From: Methylobacterium sp.
GTDB taxonomy: Bacteria > Pseudomonadota > Alphaproteobacteria > Rhizobiales > Beijerinckiaceae
Direction of reading: 5' to 3'
Assembly (NCBI GenBank): GCA_020252645.1
Contig: JADCCN010000013.1
Location: 110,805 to 174,804, forward strand
Length of the DNA: 64,000 nucleotides
Shown: positions 1 through 9,707 of the stretch, in pieces
How the letters are laid out: each line of letters opens with the position of its first letter
Numbering within the stretch: the stretch's first letter is position 1
Program-made: the position numbers and the translations under genes
Notes under the pieces: model-generated
The model's database searches: none
Told to the model about the DNA's origin: nothing
The model's input: the letters and a program-made list of their open reading frames with translations, nothing else

Positions 1-821
1 TGAAGCTGGCGCTTCTGCTCTTCCTCCGCCTGCATGCGCATGGCCCCGCGCTCGACCGCGCCCTGGCGGAAGCTCTGCATGGCGCGCGAGATGTCGCCGA
101 GTTCGTTGCGGCGCTCCGTGCCCGAGATTTCTGCATCGAGATCGCCTGCGGCCAGCCTGTTCATGGCCTCGACCGAGCGCTTCAGCGGGGCCGCGACGCC
201 GAAGGCGACATACCAGGCCGCTGCCAGGCCCAGCAGGCAGGCGAGGGCAGAGAGGATGAACAGGACAAGTTTGGCCTGCGCGCCGGTCTGCTCGGAAGCC
301 TCGTAATCGCTCTTCGAATGAGTGAGCTGGTACTCGATGATTTCGGCGATCATCTCGGTGCCCGGATCGATGGCATTGTACATGTCCTTCAAGATGAAGG
401 CCTCCAGGCCCTTCATGTCGCCCTTTTCAAGCAGGGCGATCATGTCGAGCGTGGCCTTCCGGGCCAGGGAGAGCTTGCCTTGCGTCTCGCCGATCAGCTT
501 GCGCTCGGTCTCCGTGCCGGCCTGGGCGACGTATTCCGGCCAGAGCTTGTCGATCTCGGCCATGGCGACCCTCATCGCCTTCAGGGATTGCTCGGGCTTG
601 AAATTGCCGTTGCGCGCCTTGTGGGCGGCATCGACCACGTCCACCGCATAGCGATCGGAAATGACCTTCAGGTTGCGAAGGGGGATGACGTGACCACGGT
701 AGATTTCATCGAGCGCGGCGGTCTTCTCGTTGAGCGCAAACCACGCGGTTCCGGCAACGCCCATGGTGAGCGTGAACACCACCAGGAAGGCGGTGATGAG
801 CCGAGTCGAAATCTTGTGCAT
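1..821 (-). CDS. Methyl-accepting chemotaxis protein, N-terminal part (runs off window)
   Basis: The reading frame opens with ATG at 821 and stays open to the window edge, so about the first 273 residues are present and the signalling domain is missing. Seen: an N-terminal membrane helix (about residues 8-30), a helical periplasmic region of roughly 160 residues like the four-helix-bundle sensor domain, a second membrane helix (about 190-210), then a HAMP-type linker containing APLKRSVEAMNRLAAGDLD and a charged coiled-coil start. This is the layout of a chemoreceptor that senses a ligand outside the inner membrane and signals to CheA through CheW. The absent C-terminus could also be a histidine kinase or cyclase domain, so the receptor call is by family resemblance. 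It reads in the same direction as parE, 194 bp downstream of it. Confidence 0.75.
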   Translation of the reverse strand, partial: MHKISTRLITAFLVVFTLTMGVAGTAWFALNEKTAALDEIYRGHVIPLRNLKVISDRYAVDVVDAAHKARNGNFKPEQSLKAMRVAMAEIDKLWPEYVAQAGTETERKLIGETQGKLSLARKATLDMIALLEKGDMKGLEAFILKDMYNAIDPGTEMIAEIIEYQLTHSKSDYEASEQTGAQAKLVLFILSALACLLGLAAAWYVAFGVAAPLKRSVEAMNRLAAGDLDAEISGTERRNELGDISRAMQSFRQGAVERGAMRMQAEEEQKRQL

Positions 822-1015
822 GCCGGTTCCCCAGAAGGATGGCGATCCCGTCATCGGACTGCCATTCGGATCGAAATTTTTCCCATGAACAATGTCGCGA
901 AGGTTGTAACCGCGCGGTTAATTCGGGCGAAGAAACAACCTGAGGCTGTAGAAATAAAGCGCAGTTTTCCAAGAACGGCGGCGCAAATCAGACGATTTTG
1001 CCCGGATTTGACCGA

Positions 1016-3190
1016 TCAGAGATCGACCAGTTCCTCGGCGAAGGCCGCGCGCTCCTGGATGAAGGCAAAGCGGGATTCGGGCCGGTTGCCCATGAGGCGC
1101 TCGACCGAATCGTCCGTTTCGGCCTTGGTTTCTGCGGGCGCAACCACGCGCAGCAGGGTGCGCTTGCGCGGGTCCATCGTGGTGGATTTCAGCTGCTCCG
1201 GGTTCATCTCGCCGAGCCCCTTGAAGCGACCGACATCCGGCTTCTTGCCCTTGAAGTCGCGCGCGAGCAGTTCCTCCTTGTGGGCGTCGTCGCGGGCATA
1301 GACGGTTCTGCCGCCATGCGTGATGCGATAGAGCGGCGGCACGGCGAGGAAGAGATGCCCGTTCTCGATGAGCTTCGGCATCTGGCGGTAGAAGAAGGTA
1401 ATCAGTAGGGAGGCGATATGCGCGCCATCCACATCCGCGTCGGTCATGATGACGATGCGGCCATAGCGCAGGTCTTCCTCGCGATATTGCGAGCCCGTGC
1501 CGCAGCCGAGCGCGAGCATGAGATCGGCGAGCTGCTGGTTCGCCTGGAGTTTGTCCTTGCCGGCATTGGCGACATTCAGGATCTTGCCGCGCAAAGGCAA
1601 AATCGCCTGTGAGGCGCGATCGCGCGCCTGTTTCGCGGAGCCGCCGGCCGAATCCCCCTCGACGATGAAGAGTTCCGAGCCTTGCGCCGCGGAATTGGTG
1701 CAATCCGCGAGCTTGCCGGGCAGCCGCAATTTCCGCACCGGGGTTTTGCGCGCGACATCCTTCTCGGCGCGGCGGCGCAGGCGGTCTTCCGCGCGCTCGA
1801 TGACGAAATCGAGGAGCCGATTGGCGTTGTTCGGGTTGCCGGCGAGCCAGTGATCAAACGCGTCGCGGATTGCGGCGTCGACGATGCGCGAGGCCTCGAC
1901 TGTGGCGAGCTTGTCCTTGGTCTGGCCGACGAATTCCGGCTCGCGGATGAAGACCGAGAGCATCACCGCTGCGCCGGTCATCACGTCATCCGAGGTGATG
2001 GCGGCCGCGCGCTTTGTCTGGCCGATGCGCTCGGCATGGTCCTTCAGCGCGCGCAGCAGCGCCACGCGCAGGCCCGCCTCATGCGTGCCGCCATCGGGCG
2101 TGGGCACGGTGTTGCAGTAGGAAGAGACGAAGCCGTCATCGTGCTGGAACCAGGCGAGCGCCCATTCGCAGGCGCCATGGCCCTGTTTATCCAGTTTCCC
2201 GGCGAACATCTCCTCGACGACGAGCGCTTTGCCTTCCACCTCGCGGGCGAGATAATCCGAAAGGCCGCCGGGGAAGCGCAGGGTCGCGCGGTCGGGCGTA
2301 TCCGTGCCGGTGACGAGGGCGGGATCGCAGGCCCAGCGGATCTCGACGCCGCGATAGAGATAGGCCTTCGAGCGCGCCATCTTGTAGAGGCGCGCCGGCG
2401 AAAAGCTGGAGCCGGTCTTGAAGATCTCGGCATCGGGCTTGAAGCGCACGGTGGTGCCGCGCCGGTTGCGGATGGCGCCGAGATGCTCCAGCGCACCCAG
2501 CGGCAGCCCCTTCGAGAAGCGCATGCGATAAAGTTGCTGCTCGCGCGCAACCTCCACCTCGACCAGTTCGGACAGGGCATTCACCACCGATACGCCCACG
2601 CCATGCAGGCCGCCGGAGGTCTCATAGGCCTTGCCGTCGAACTTGCCGCCCGCATGGAGCGTGCACATCACGATTTCCAGCGAGGACTTGCCGGGGAATT
2701 TCGGATGCGCATCCACGGGGATGCCGCGGCCGTTATCGGCCACCGTGAGGAAGCCGTCAGCCGCAAGGTGGATGTCGATGAAGGTCGCGTGGCCGGCGAC
2801 GGCCTCGTCCATCGCGTTGTCGAGCACCTCGGCGAAGAGGTGGTGCAGAGCCTTCTCATCCGTGCCGCCGATATACATGCCGGGGCGGCGGCGCACGGGC
2901 TCCAGCCCTTCGAGCACCTCGATGGAGGAGCCGTCATAGCCGCCGGAAGAGGGCGAGGCAGGCGGGGGCGAGGCAGGCAGGTGCGCAGTGGGCGGGGGCG
3001 GTGGAGCGGGGGCCTTGCCGCCGGAATTCCCGCCTCCGGCCGCGCTGGCCGGCACGGGCGGCTCCCTCCCGGGGCTGGCGACGGGAACCTTGGCCGGTTT
3101 CGGGGCCCGCTTCGCCTCGCGCACCATGTCCTGCGCGGCTTTTTCCAGCTGGCCGAAAAGATCGAGGGCAGGCGAGGATTTCGAGGACAT
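1016..3190 (-). CDS. parE: DNA topoisomerase IV subunit B
   Basis: This is the 724-residue ATPase subunit of topoisomerase IV, which works with ParC to decatenate sister chromosomes. Residues 30-83 are a low-complexity proline/alanine-rich segment not found in E. coli ParE. The GHKL ATPase starts near residue 84 with GLEPVRRRPGMYIGGTD and continues with DNGRGIP and GGLHGVGVSVVNALS. The TOPRIM metal site shows EGDSAGG near residue 510 and MTDADVDGAHI near 583. The C-terminus ends in ERAAFAEELVDL. GyrB was considered; the short length, without the C-terminal insert of many GyrBs, and overall resemblance favour ParE. The ATG at 3190 has no clear Shine-Dalgarno sequence, so the start is by length and family fit only. 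Confidence 0.93.
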   Translation of the reverse strand: MSSKSSPALDLFGQLEKAAQDMVREAKRAPKPAKVPVASPGREPPVPASAAGGGNSGGKAPAPPPPPTAHLPASPPPASPSSGGYDGSSIEVLEGLEPVRRRPGMYIGGTDEKALHHLFAEVLDNAMDEAVAGHATFIDIHLAADGFLTVADNGRGIPVDAHPKFPGKSSLEIVMCTLHAGGKFDGKAYETSGGLHGVGVSVVNALSELVEVEVAREQQLYRMRFSKGLPLGALEHLGAIRNRRGTTVRFKPDAEIFKTGSSFSPARLYKMARSKAYLYRGVEIRWACDPALVTGTDTPDRATLRFPGGLSDYLAREVEGKALVVEEMFAGKLDKQGHGACEWALAWFQHDDGFVSSYCNTVPTPDGGTHEAGLRVALLRALKDHAERIGQTKRAAAITSDDVMTGAAVMLSVFIREPEFVGQTKDKLATVEASRIVDAAIRDAFDHWLAGNPNNANRLLDFVIERAEDRLRRRAEKDVARKTPVRKLRLPGKLADCTNSAAQGSELFIVEGDSAGGSAKQARDRASQAILPLRGKILNVANAGKDKLQANQQLADLMLALGCGTGSQYREEDLRYGRIVIMTDADVDGAHIASLLITFFYRQMPKLIENGHLFLAVPPLYRITHGGRTVYARDDAHKEELLARDFKGKKPDVGRFKGLGEMNPEQLKSTTMDPRKRTLLRVVAPAETKAETDDSVERLMGNRPESRFAFIQERAAFAEELVDL

Positions 3191-3578
3191 GAGGGGGCGG
3201 GACGCTTTCCGGGAACTGATTCGATGTCAAATCCTACCATGCCAGAGGTTCCGGCCGGATTCGCGACCTAACCCGGATGGATTGCCTTTGTCCTCAGTTT
3301 TCGCGCCGCGCCCTGCATTCGTGAGAACAGCCGGCCGGACCTTTGTTGCAGACAAGGATCGGCCGATCCTTATGTGGCAGCGTTAGAGCATTTTCCGAAG
3401 AACCGGTATCCGCTTTTGCGAGAGCATGCTCGAGCGGTTGCGCATGCCGCCCATCCCATCCACCGCGCCTTGTGGAGACTGCGACAGCTGCGAAAAATGC
3501 GGAATGGTCATCAGAATTTCACCATCTCCAACGAAAACTACCAAGATCGAATCGCTGTTCCGCCCACGAGGTTGTGCC
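3191..3578. other. Divergent intergenic region parE / small ORF
   Basis: This 388-bp region holds the upstream side of parE and of the plus-strand 75-codon gene. It contains one copy of the palindromic repeat family (3384-3433). No other coding signal is convincing; the open frames crossing it lack ribosome binding sites and continue into other genes. Confidence 0.5.
3384..3433. repeat. Intergenic palindromic repeat, variant copy
   Basis: The sequence runs from TAGAGCATTTTCC through a core AACCGGTATCCGCTTTT to GAGCATGCTCGA. It shares the AACCGG-T-TCC-CTTTT core and the GAGCAT ends with the elements at 4197-4299, 33952-34019 and 63775-64000, so it is a diverged member of the same family. Confidence 0.6.
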
Positions 3579-3806
3579 ATGTACTCGCCCCGCATGAAGT
3601 CGCTCGAAACCTGCGCCCATGCGGCCGGCAGTGCCTTCGGCTGCTGCGAGGATGATTTCGAGCCGCGCTATGTCGCGCATCCCGGCCGGGTGAGGAAGGT
3701 GACCATGCTCGCGGTGCTGGCCGGGTTGTTCACGCTGGCGGCCGGCCATCATTTCGGCTTCACCAAGGTGATCGCCGCGCTGCCGGGCCTGCGCGCCCCG
3801 GTCTGA
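3579..3806 (+). CDS. Small membrane protein of unknown function
   Basis: The 75-codon frame starts at an ATG with GAGG seven bases upstream (3568-3571). The product begins MYSPRMKSLETCAHAAGS and has three cysteines in the first 26 residues (one in ETC, then a CC pair), a basic stretch HPGRVRK, and one hydrophobic helix at about residues 45-60 followed by HHFGF. No known family is recognised. A longer frame from 3426 exists, but its N-terminus lies in the repeat and looks non-coding. It stands alone between parE and glnA on the opposite strand, so its role cannot be inferred from neighbours. Confidence 0.45.
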   Translation: MYSPRMKSLETCAHAAGSAFGCCEDDFEPRYVAHPGRVRKVTMLAVLAGLFTLAAGHHFGFTKVIAALPGLRAPV

Positions 3807-4130
3807 TCCGTGATCGGGCTTCAGCCCGTCGGAGGTCGCGCGGAAGCCGAGTGAGGCAGGGAACGCAAGGCATCGCCGCGTGTCTGCGAGGGGAGCTCTG
3901 CGAGGCCGCCGCCGCTCTTGCCGCATTCGCCGATCCCCCCATGCCAATATCTGCCGCCCCGGCCCCGGGCCGCGACAGGCCGGAATGAAGCCCGGTTGCA
4001 GGCAGCCGACAATGATGCCGCCCTCTCCGGGGAGCAGGTCCGGATCGGCCTCGATTGCTTCGCGGGCCTCTGTCCTGCGGAAAGGCGGTCTTGCGGTAAG
4101 GCGGTCTCGCGGTTGCCGCGCGAGGGGCAG
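3807..4130. other. Intergenic region without recognised gene
   Basis: Between the small plus-strand gene and the glnA terminator. Long frames cross it on the plus strand (for example one opening at 3918), but they run antisense through glnA and glnB and show shadow composition. Nothing else is supported. Confidence 0.5.
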
Positions 4131-4160
4131 AAAACGAAAAAGGGCGCCCGAGGGCGCCCG
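4131..4160 (-). terminator. Intrinsic terminator downstream of glnA
   Basis: Read on the minus strand, a hairpin formed by GGGCGCC and GGCGCCC (4142-4159, 4-nt loop) is followed directly by TTTTTCGTTTT. The orientation fits termination of the glnB-glnA transcript, about 135 bp beyond the glnA stop. Confidence 0.8.
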
Positions 4161-4196
4161 ATTCCGTTTATTCAGTTTACGAAGAACCGCTATTCA

Positions 4197-4299
4197 GAGC
4201 ATGATGTGTTCAGACGGAAGCACATCATGCTCTTATCTTATTATCGTCGCATGCTTGTTTGTGAAAAACCGGATTCCACTTTTTCACAGCATGCTCTAG
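4197..4299 (-). repeat. 103-bp composite palindromic repeat (copy 1)
   Basis: Two inverted repeats lie head to tail. The first is a 12-bp perfect stem GAGCATGATGTG / CACATCATGCTC with a 12-nt loop (4197-4232). The second contains GTGAAAAA / TTTTTCAC around the core CCGGATTCCAC, flanked by GCATGC ends. Its reverse complement matches 63844-63946 almost base for base. Its outer CTAG supplies the TAG stop of glnA. Confidence 0.9.
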
Positions 4300-5705
4300 C
4301 AGCTGTAATACATCACGAACTCGATCGGGTGCGGGGTCATGCGATACCGGTCCGCCTCGCCCTTCTTCAGCTCGATATAGCTGTCGATGAAGTCGTCCGT
4401 GAACACGCCGCCGGCCTTCAGGAAGGCGCGATCCTTGTCGAGCGAAGCGAGGGCTTCGTCGAGCGAGCCGCAGACGGTCGGGATCTTCTTCAGCTCCTTC
4501 GGCGGGAGATCATAGAGGTCCTTGTCCATGGCCGCGCCCGGATGGATCTTGTTCGCGATGCCGTCGAGCCCGGCCATCAGCATGGCGGCGAAGGCGAGGT
4601 AGGGGTTCGCTGCCGGGTCCGGGAAGCGGACTTCCACGCGCTTGGCCTTCGGCGAGTTGGTCCACGGAATGCGGCAGGAGGCCGAGCGGTTGCGGGCCGA
4701 ATAGGCCAGCAGAACCGGCGCTTCATAGCCCGGAACGAGGCGCTTGTAGGAGTTCGTCGACGGGTTGGTGAAGGCGTTCAGCGCCTTGGCGTGTTTGATG
4801 ATGCCGCCGATATAATAGAGGCAGGTCTCGGAGAGGCCGGCATATTTGTCGCCCGCAAAGACCGGCTTGCCGTTCTTCCAGATCGACTGGTGCACGTGCA
4901 TGCCCGAACCGTTATCGCCATAGATCGGCTTCGGCATGAAGGTGGCGGTCTTGCCGTAGGACTGCGCGACGTTGTGGATCGCGTATTTGTAGATCTGCAT
5001 CTGGTCCGCCATCGTGACCAGCGTGTTGAACTTCATCCCGAGCTCATGCTGGGCCGAGGCGACTTCGTGATGGTGTTTTTCGACCGAGACGCCCATCTGC
5101 GCCATGGCGGCGAGCATTTCGCCGCGCATGTCCTGCGCCGAATCCTGCGGCGGAACCGGGAAGTAGCCGCCCTTGGTGGCGATGCGATGGCCGAGGTTGC
5201 CGCCTTCGTAATCGGTCATGCCGTTGATGGGCAGTTCCGAATGGTCAAGCTTGAAGCCGGTATTGTAGGGGTCGGCCGCGAACTTCACGTCATCGAAGAT
5301 GAAGAACTCGGCTTCCGGGCCGAAATAGGCCGTGTCGCCCACGCCCGATTGGGCCATGAACATCTCGGCGCGCTTGGCAATGCCGCGCGGGCAGCGGTTA
5401 TACATCTCGCCGGTCGCCGGCTCGAGCACGTCGCAGTTGATCGAGAGCGTCGAGGCCGCGAAGAACGGATCGAGCGTCGCCGAGCCGAAATCCGGTTTGA
5501 GCAGCATGTCCGACTCGTTGATGGCCTTCCACCCGGCGATCGACGAGCCGTCGAACATGATGCCTTCCTCGAGCGTCTCTTCATCGACGATCGAGATGTC
5601 GAAGGTCACGTGCTGCCACTTGCCGCGCGGGTCGGTAAAGCGGAAGTCGACGTATTTCACGTCGTTTTCCTTGATGAATTTCAAAACATCCTTGGCGCTC
5701 TTCAT
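4296..5705 (-). CDS. glnA: Glutamine synthetase type I
   Basis: Forms glutamine from glutamate, ammonia and ATP in the cytoplasm as a dodecamer; it is the central ammonium-assimilation enzyme. The chosen start (5705) gives 469 residues beginning [20 protein letters not shown], the usual length and N-terminus for GSI; an upstream in-frame ATG at 5732 would add nine residues. Seen: [14 protein letters not shown], the ATP/glutamate-site segments [10 protein letters not shown] and [29 protein letters not shown] and [13 protein letters not shown]. The adenylylation-site tyrosine is in DLYDLPPKE near residue 397, so activity is probably controlled by GlnE. It lies 134 bp downstream of glnB in the same direction. 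The stop codon TAG falls in a palindromic repeat. Confidence 0.97.
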   Translation of the reverse strand: MKSAKDVLKFIKENDVKYVDFRFTDPRGKWQHVTFDISIVDEETLEEGIMFDGSSIAGWKAINESDMLLKPDFGSATLDPFFAASTLSINCDVLEPATGEMYNRCPRGIAKRAEMFMAQSGVGDTAYFGPEAEFFIFDDVKFAADPYNTGFKLDHSELPINGMTDYEGGNLGHRIATKGGYFPVPPQDSAQDMRGEMLAAMAQMGVSVEKHHHEVASAQHELGMKFNTLVTMADQMQIYKYAIHNVAQSYGKTATFMPKPIYGDNGSGMHVHQSIWKNGKPVFAGDKYAGLSETCLYYIGGIIKHAKALNAFTNPSTNSYKRLVPGYEAPVLLAYSARNRSASCRIPWTNSPKAKRVEVRFPDPAANPYLAFAAMLMAGLDGIANKIHPGAAMDKDLYDLPPKELKKIPTVCGSLDEALASLDKDRAFLKAGGVFTDDFIDSYIELKKGEADRYRMTPHPIEFVMYYSC

Positions 5706-5839
5706 GGCCGTATCGCGTCCTCTGTCGTTCACGCTGGCTTCGGGTTGGATTTCTGGTCAGGCCGGTTTCGCGAGCCCGGCCGGCGAGGTCCAAGCGGCCG
5801 GGCGCAGGCCGCCTGGCCGATTGAAGGGGAGCGAAGCCG

Positions 5840-6196
<357 letters not shown>

Positions 6197-6365
6197 TCAT
6201 CACGTTGGGTTCCGGGCCTTCCTTCCCGAAAGGCCGGAAGCCGTCAATAGGTGGAAAGCGCGCGCAAAGGCGCAGTTGGGCCATTTTCTCGCGATGCGCT
6301 TTCGTGGGTAGCATATTGACTAATAAATAGGCAAAGTGCGCGCGTTATGGCCAGCGTGCCGATGC

Positions 6366-7868
6366 TCAACCCGTCACCTCCAGATGGGTCGCTACGCCGG
6401 TTTCGGCATGGTCGGCGATGGTCGAACGCAAGGCGTGGCGGCCGACCAGTTCAGCGATGAAGGCGATGCGCAGGATCTGCCCGGGACCGACATGGACCGT
6501 ATCGAGGAAATAGGGCTCCCAGCCGTCATCATAGGGGTGGAGCAGTCGGAAGGAATGTCCGTCGAGCCCCAGCACCTGCGGCCAGGCGGTCTGGTTCTTC
6601 AGGGCGAGCACCACCTCGCGGCCGCGCTTCACCCTCAGAAGCGGTTTTCCGGGCTGGGCACCGGGCCCATCGCCAAGCGCGCCGCTGTTGAGCTGGAAGA
6701 TGCGCGCGGGGTCCGGGAAGGCCTTGCGCATCGCCTCGGGATCGGGGCTGGCCTCGCGGGGCCAGCCGCCGGTGATGGCCAGTTCGGCCCGCGCGGCGTT
6801 CTGCAGCCTGATGGCGGCCGGCAGGCCGGGATCGGGCAGCGCCGTCACCGGGCCGCGCGCGGTGACGGCGCTGCCCTCCGTGCGCAGGATGAAGAGGGGC
6901 GCGGGGGTGGCGAACCTTGCTTCCACGCGCGCCTCGATGCCCGCCTCTCGCGGCACATCGACGATCATCTCGCAGCGATTGCCCGGCGCGAGCGTGACCA
7001 TGCGCTGGAGCGGATCAAAGGGCGCGCAGGGCGTCGAATCGATGGCGATGACGCGCGCGACCAGCCTTAGCGCGTGAAGCGGAATGGTGCGGGCCGGCGC
7101 GACATTGGCGAGCCGCAGGCGCAGGCGTGAGCCGGGCCGCACGGTGAGTTCGAGCGGAACCGTGCGGCCATTCACGCTGAGGCGGTTGCCGAGCCGGCCG
7201 AGGCGGGCGGCATCCCTGAGATCGGTGAAATCACCGGCGAGTTCGCCCTTCTCGTTCAGGCGCCAGTCGCCGACGAGCAGGGGAATGTCATGGTCGACAT
7301 CCGGCGGGCGCGGCTCCTCCAGCACGACGAGCGCGTGAAGCCCCCGGGCGCGCGCCTCGCGCGAGGGGGCTGGTGGAACCGCCTTCAGCAGGAAGCTGCC
7401 GGGTTGGCTCGTGGGGAAGGCAAGGCTTCCGGCCTGCCCGACGCCGATGCCGCTCATGGCATCACCGCTGAGCGGGCGGCGAAGCCCGCGCAGGGCCAAT
7501 GCCAGGGGCTGGGCGAGATCATTCCGCAATCCGATCCGCGCGTCGCTGCCGGACTGGAAGCGCAAGGTTGGGATATCGAGCGGCGAAGCCTGCATGACCG
7601 GCGGCGGATCGGGCAGGAAGCGGAACAGGGTGCTTTCGGGTGATTGAGCGCCCGTCAGCCGGGCGGTGAGGCTCGCGGCACTCAGTTGTTTGTCCTGGAT
7701 CGGCGCGAGCGGCGGAACGGCCGCCGGGCGTGGCTGTGCTGCGGGGCGGGGTGCCGGCGCCGGCTGGGCCAGCGCCGGGCCGAGGCTCGCGCCCAGGGCC
7801 AGCCCGGCGAGAAACTGCCGGCGATCCGGCTTGGAGAGGGGGGAGGGGTTCGACGGGCGCTGCGGCAT
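6366..7868 (-). CDS. Secreted multicopper-oxidase-fold protein lacking copper ligands
   Basis: The chosen ATG (7868) gives 500 residues with a twin-arginine signal: DRRQFLAGLALGASLGPALA at about residues 15-34, so it is probably exported folded by Tat. A longer frame opens at 8042 but puts 58 extra residues before the signal. The rest resembles three cupredoxin domains of the multicopper oxidase superfamily: LRLRLANVAPARTIPLHAL, GNRCEMIVDVPREAG, and GLDGHSFRLLHP near the end followed by LDTVHVGPGQ. The C-terminal type 1 copper motif (HCH-x-H-type in true oxidases) reads GRHALRSTIADHAETGVATH, without the cysteine. It may therefore be a structural or FtsP/SufI-like protein. A proline/alanine-rich linker (about 36-60) follows the signal. 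It is monocistronic. Confidence 0.7.
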   Translation of the reverse strand: MPQRPSNPSPLSKPDRRQFLAGLALGASLGPALAQPAPAPRPAAQPRPAAVPPLAPIQDKQLSAASLTARLTGAQSPESTLFRFLPDPPPVMQASPLDIPTLRFQSGSDARIGLRNDLAQPLALALRGLRRPLSGDAMSGIGVGQAGSLAFPTSQPGSFLLKAVPPAPSREARARGLHALVVLEEPRPPDVDHDIPLLVGDWRLNEKGELAGDFTDLRDAARLGRLGNRLSVNGRTVPLELTVRPGSRLRLRLANVAPARTIPLHALRLVARVIAIDSTPCAPFDPLQRMVTLAPGNRCEMIVDVPREAGIEARVEARFATPAPLFILRTEGSAVTARGPVTALPDPGLPAAIRLQNAARAELAITGGWPREASPDPEAMRKAFPDPARIFQLNSGALGDGPGAQPGKPLLRVKRGREVVLALKNQTAWPQVLGLDGHSFRLLHPYDDGWEPYFLDTVHVGPGQILRIAFIAELVGRHALRSTIADHAETGVATHLEVTG

Positions 7869-7959
7869 GATGAAGAGGGATTTGGCGTGGTTCGCCGGAA
7901 AGGGCAAGCGGGCGGGGGTTCTCGGCTGCATCGGACTTGGCCGTTTCCGGTGCAGATTT

Positions 7960-7988
7960 TTGCTGCGGGCGCAAAAAACCATGCTATA
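7960..7988 (+). promoter_or_regulatory. Possible promoter of tRNA-Leu
   Basis: TTGCTG (7960-7965), 17 bp, then GCTATA (7983-7988), about 98 bp upstream of the tRNA. The GCTATA form resembles the alphaproteobacterial housekeeping -10. Inferred from sequence only. Confidence 0.35.
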
Positions 7989-8085
7989 GCACCGCCGTCG
8001 CGCCGGGCGGCGGGCGGAGCACGGCCGGATTGTCCGCTTCATCCGCCGCCTGGTTCACTTGGATACGCGGGTTCATCTGGGTCAC

Positions 8086-8170
8086 GCGGGTGTGGCGGAA
8101 CTGGTAGACGCGCCGGATTTAGGTTCCGGTGACGAAAGTCGTGGGGGTTCGAGTCCCTTCGCCCGCACCA
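8086..8170 (+). tRNA. tRNA-Leu (anticodon TAG)
   Basis: An 85-nt cloverleaf including an encoded CCA. The acceptor GCGGGTG pairs with CGCCCGC, the anticodon stem CCGGA/TCCGG encloses TTTAGGT (anticodon TAG, reading CUA/CUN), a long variable arm is present as expected for leucine, and the T arm contains GGTTCGAGTCC. Confidence 0.95.
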
Positions 8171-8303
8171 GTCTCCGGTTCGCCTGCGAGTTCCGGGAAA
8201 CGCGTCACAGCGGCATTCTTTCGATATCGGTCCGGCCGACAAGGGGTCGGACAGGCCAGCCGGGGCTTTGCGCTCCGCTACAGGACACGATCAGGGTTTT
8301 TCC

Positions 8304-9707
8304 ATGCAACTCACCCAAACCCTCACCGAAGGGCTGAAGCGCCAATACAAGGTCGTGCTCTCGGCGACAGACCTTGCGAGCCGCTTCGAGACCGAGGTCG
8401 AGCAGATCCGCGGCCGCGTGCAGCTCAACGGCTTCCGCCCCGGCAAGGTGCCCACCGCGCATATCAAGAAGATTTATGGCCGCTCCATCATGGCCGAAGT
8501 CGTGCAGAATTCCGTGACCGACGCGCAGAAGAAGATCGCCGAGGAAGCCGGCGTGAAGCTCGCGGCCGAGCCCAAGGTCGTCCTGCCGGAAGACGAGGCG
8601 ACCATCACCAGGGTGCTCGCCGGCGAGGCGGATCTCGATTTCTCGGTGGATGTGGAAGTTCTTCCGACGATCGAGCTTCAGGATCACTCGCATATCGCGG
8701 TGACCCGCGAGGTGGTGGATGTTCCCGAAAGCGATGTCGAGGAAGCCATCCAGCGCATGGCCAATGCCGTGCGCACCTTCACGCCGCGCGGCGACAAGGA
8801 AAAGGCCAGGGACGGCGACAAGGTGACGATCGACTTCGTCGGCACCATGAACGGCCTGGCCTTCGATGGCGGAACCGCGCAGGGCGTGGATCTCGTGCTC
8901 GGCTCGGGCCAGTTCATCCCGGGCTTCGAGGAGCAGCTTGTCGGCTCGAAGGCGGGCGATTCGAGGACGATCTCCGTCACCTTCCCGGAGACCTACCAGG
9001 TCGTGGATCTCGCCGGCAAGCCGGCCGATTTCGAGGTGACCGTGAAGGGCATCCAGGCGCCGGGCGACATCGCGATCGATGACGAGTTCGCCCGGAAGGT
9101 GGGCGTCGAATCGCTCGAGAAGATGCGCGAAGTGGTGAAGGGCGGGCTTGCGGCCGAGTTGCTGCAGGTGACGCGCCAGAAGATGAAGCGCCAGCTCCTG
9201 GACGGCCTCGACGCGCTCTACCGGTTCGATCTCCCCCCGACGATGGTCGAGCAGGAATTCAACGCGGTCTGGACCCAGGTGCTGCAGGACATGCAGCGCG
9301 AGGGCAAGACCTTCGAGGCGGACGAGAAGGGCGAGGCCGAGACGCGCGCCGAATATCAGAGCATCGCCGAACGCCGCGTGCGCCTCGGCCTGGTTCTCGC
9401 CGAAGTGGGCGAAAAGGCCGAGGTGAAGGTCTCGGAGGACGAGGTGACCAAGGCGCTCATCGAGCGTGCCCGCCAGTTCCCTGGCCAGGAGAAGCAGTTC
9501 TTCGATTTCTACCGCAAGAACCCGCAGGCTCTCGCCGAAATCCGCGCGCCGCTCTTCGAGGAGAAGGTCGTGGACCACATCCTCGGCAGCGTGAAGGTGA
9601 CCGAGAAGCCGGTGACCCGCGAGGAGCTGATGGGCTCGGATGACGAGCCGGAGGCGGAAGCCAAGGCCGAAAAGCCGAAGAAGGCCAAGGCCAGGAAGGC
9701 CGAGTGA
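8304..9707 (+). CDS. tig: Trigger factor, ribosome-bound chaperone
   Basis: Binds at the ribosome exit tunnel through L23 and folds nascent chains. The ATG at 8304 gives 467 residues starting MQLTQTLTEGLKRQYKVVL; an upstream start at 8268 is unlikely because it adds atypical sequence. The ribosome-binding loop GFRPGKVP lies near residue 45. The FKBP-like peptidyl-prolyl isomerase domain (about 155-245) shows GDKVTIDFVGTMNG and GSGQFIPGFEEQLVG. The C-terminal chaperone arms follow and end in a lysine-rich tail. AGGG precedes the start at normal spacing. It is the first gene of the tig-clpP-clpX-lon protein quality control cluster, with one transporter gene in between. Confidence 0.97.
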   Translation: MQLTQTLTEGLKRQYKVVLSATDLASRFETEVEQIRGRVQLNGFRPGKVPTAHIKKIYGRSIMAEVVQNSVTDAQKKIAEEAGVKLAAEPKVVLPEDEATITRVLAGEADLDFSVDVEVLPTIELQDHSHIAVTREVVDVPESDVEEAIQRMANAVRTFTPRGDKEKARDGDKVTIDFVGTMNGLAFDGGTAQGVDLVLGSGQFIPGFEEQLVGSKAGDSRTISVTFPETYQVVDLAGKPADFEVTVKGIQAPGDIAIDDEFARKVGVESLEKMREVVKGGLAAELLQVTRQKMKRQLLDGLDALYRFDLPPTMVEQEFNAVWTQVLQDMQREGKTFEADEKGEAETRAEYQSIAERRVRLGLVLAEVGEKAEVKVSEDEVTKALIERARQFPGQEKQFFDFYRKNPQALAEIRAPLFEEKVVDHILGSVKVTEKPVTREELMGSDDEPEAEAKAEKPKKAKARKAE

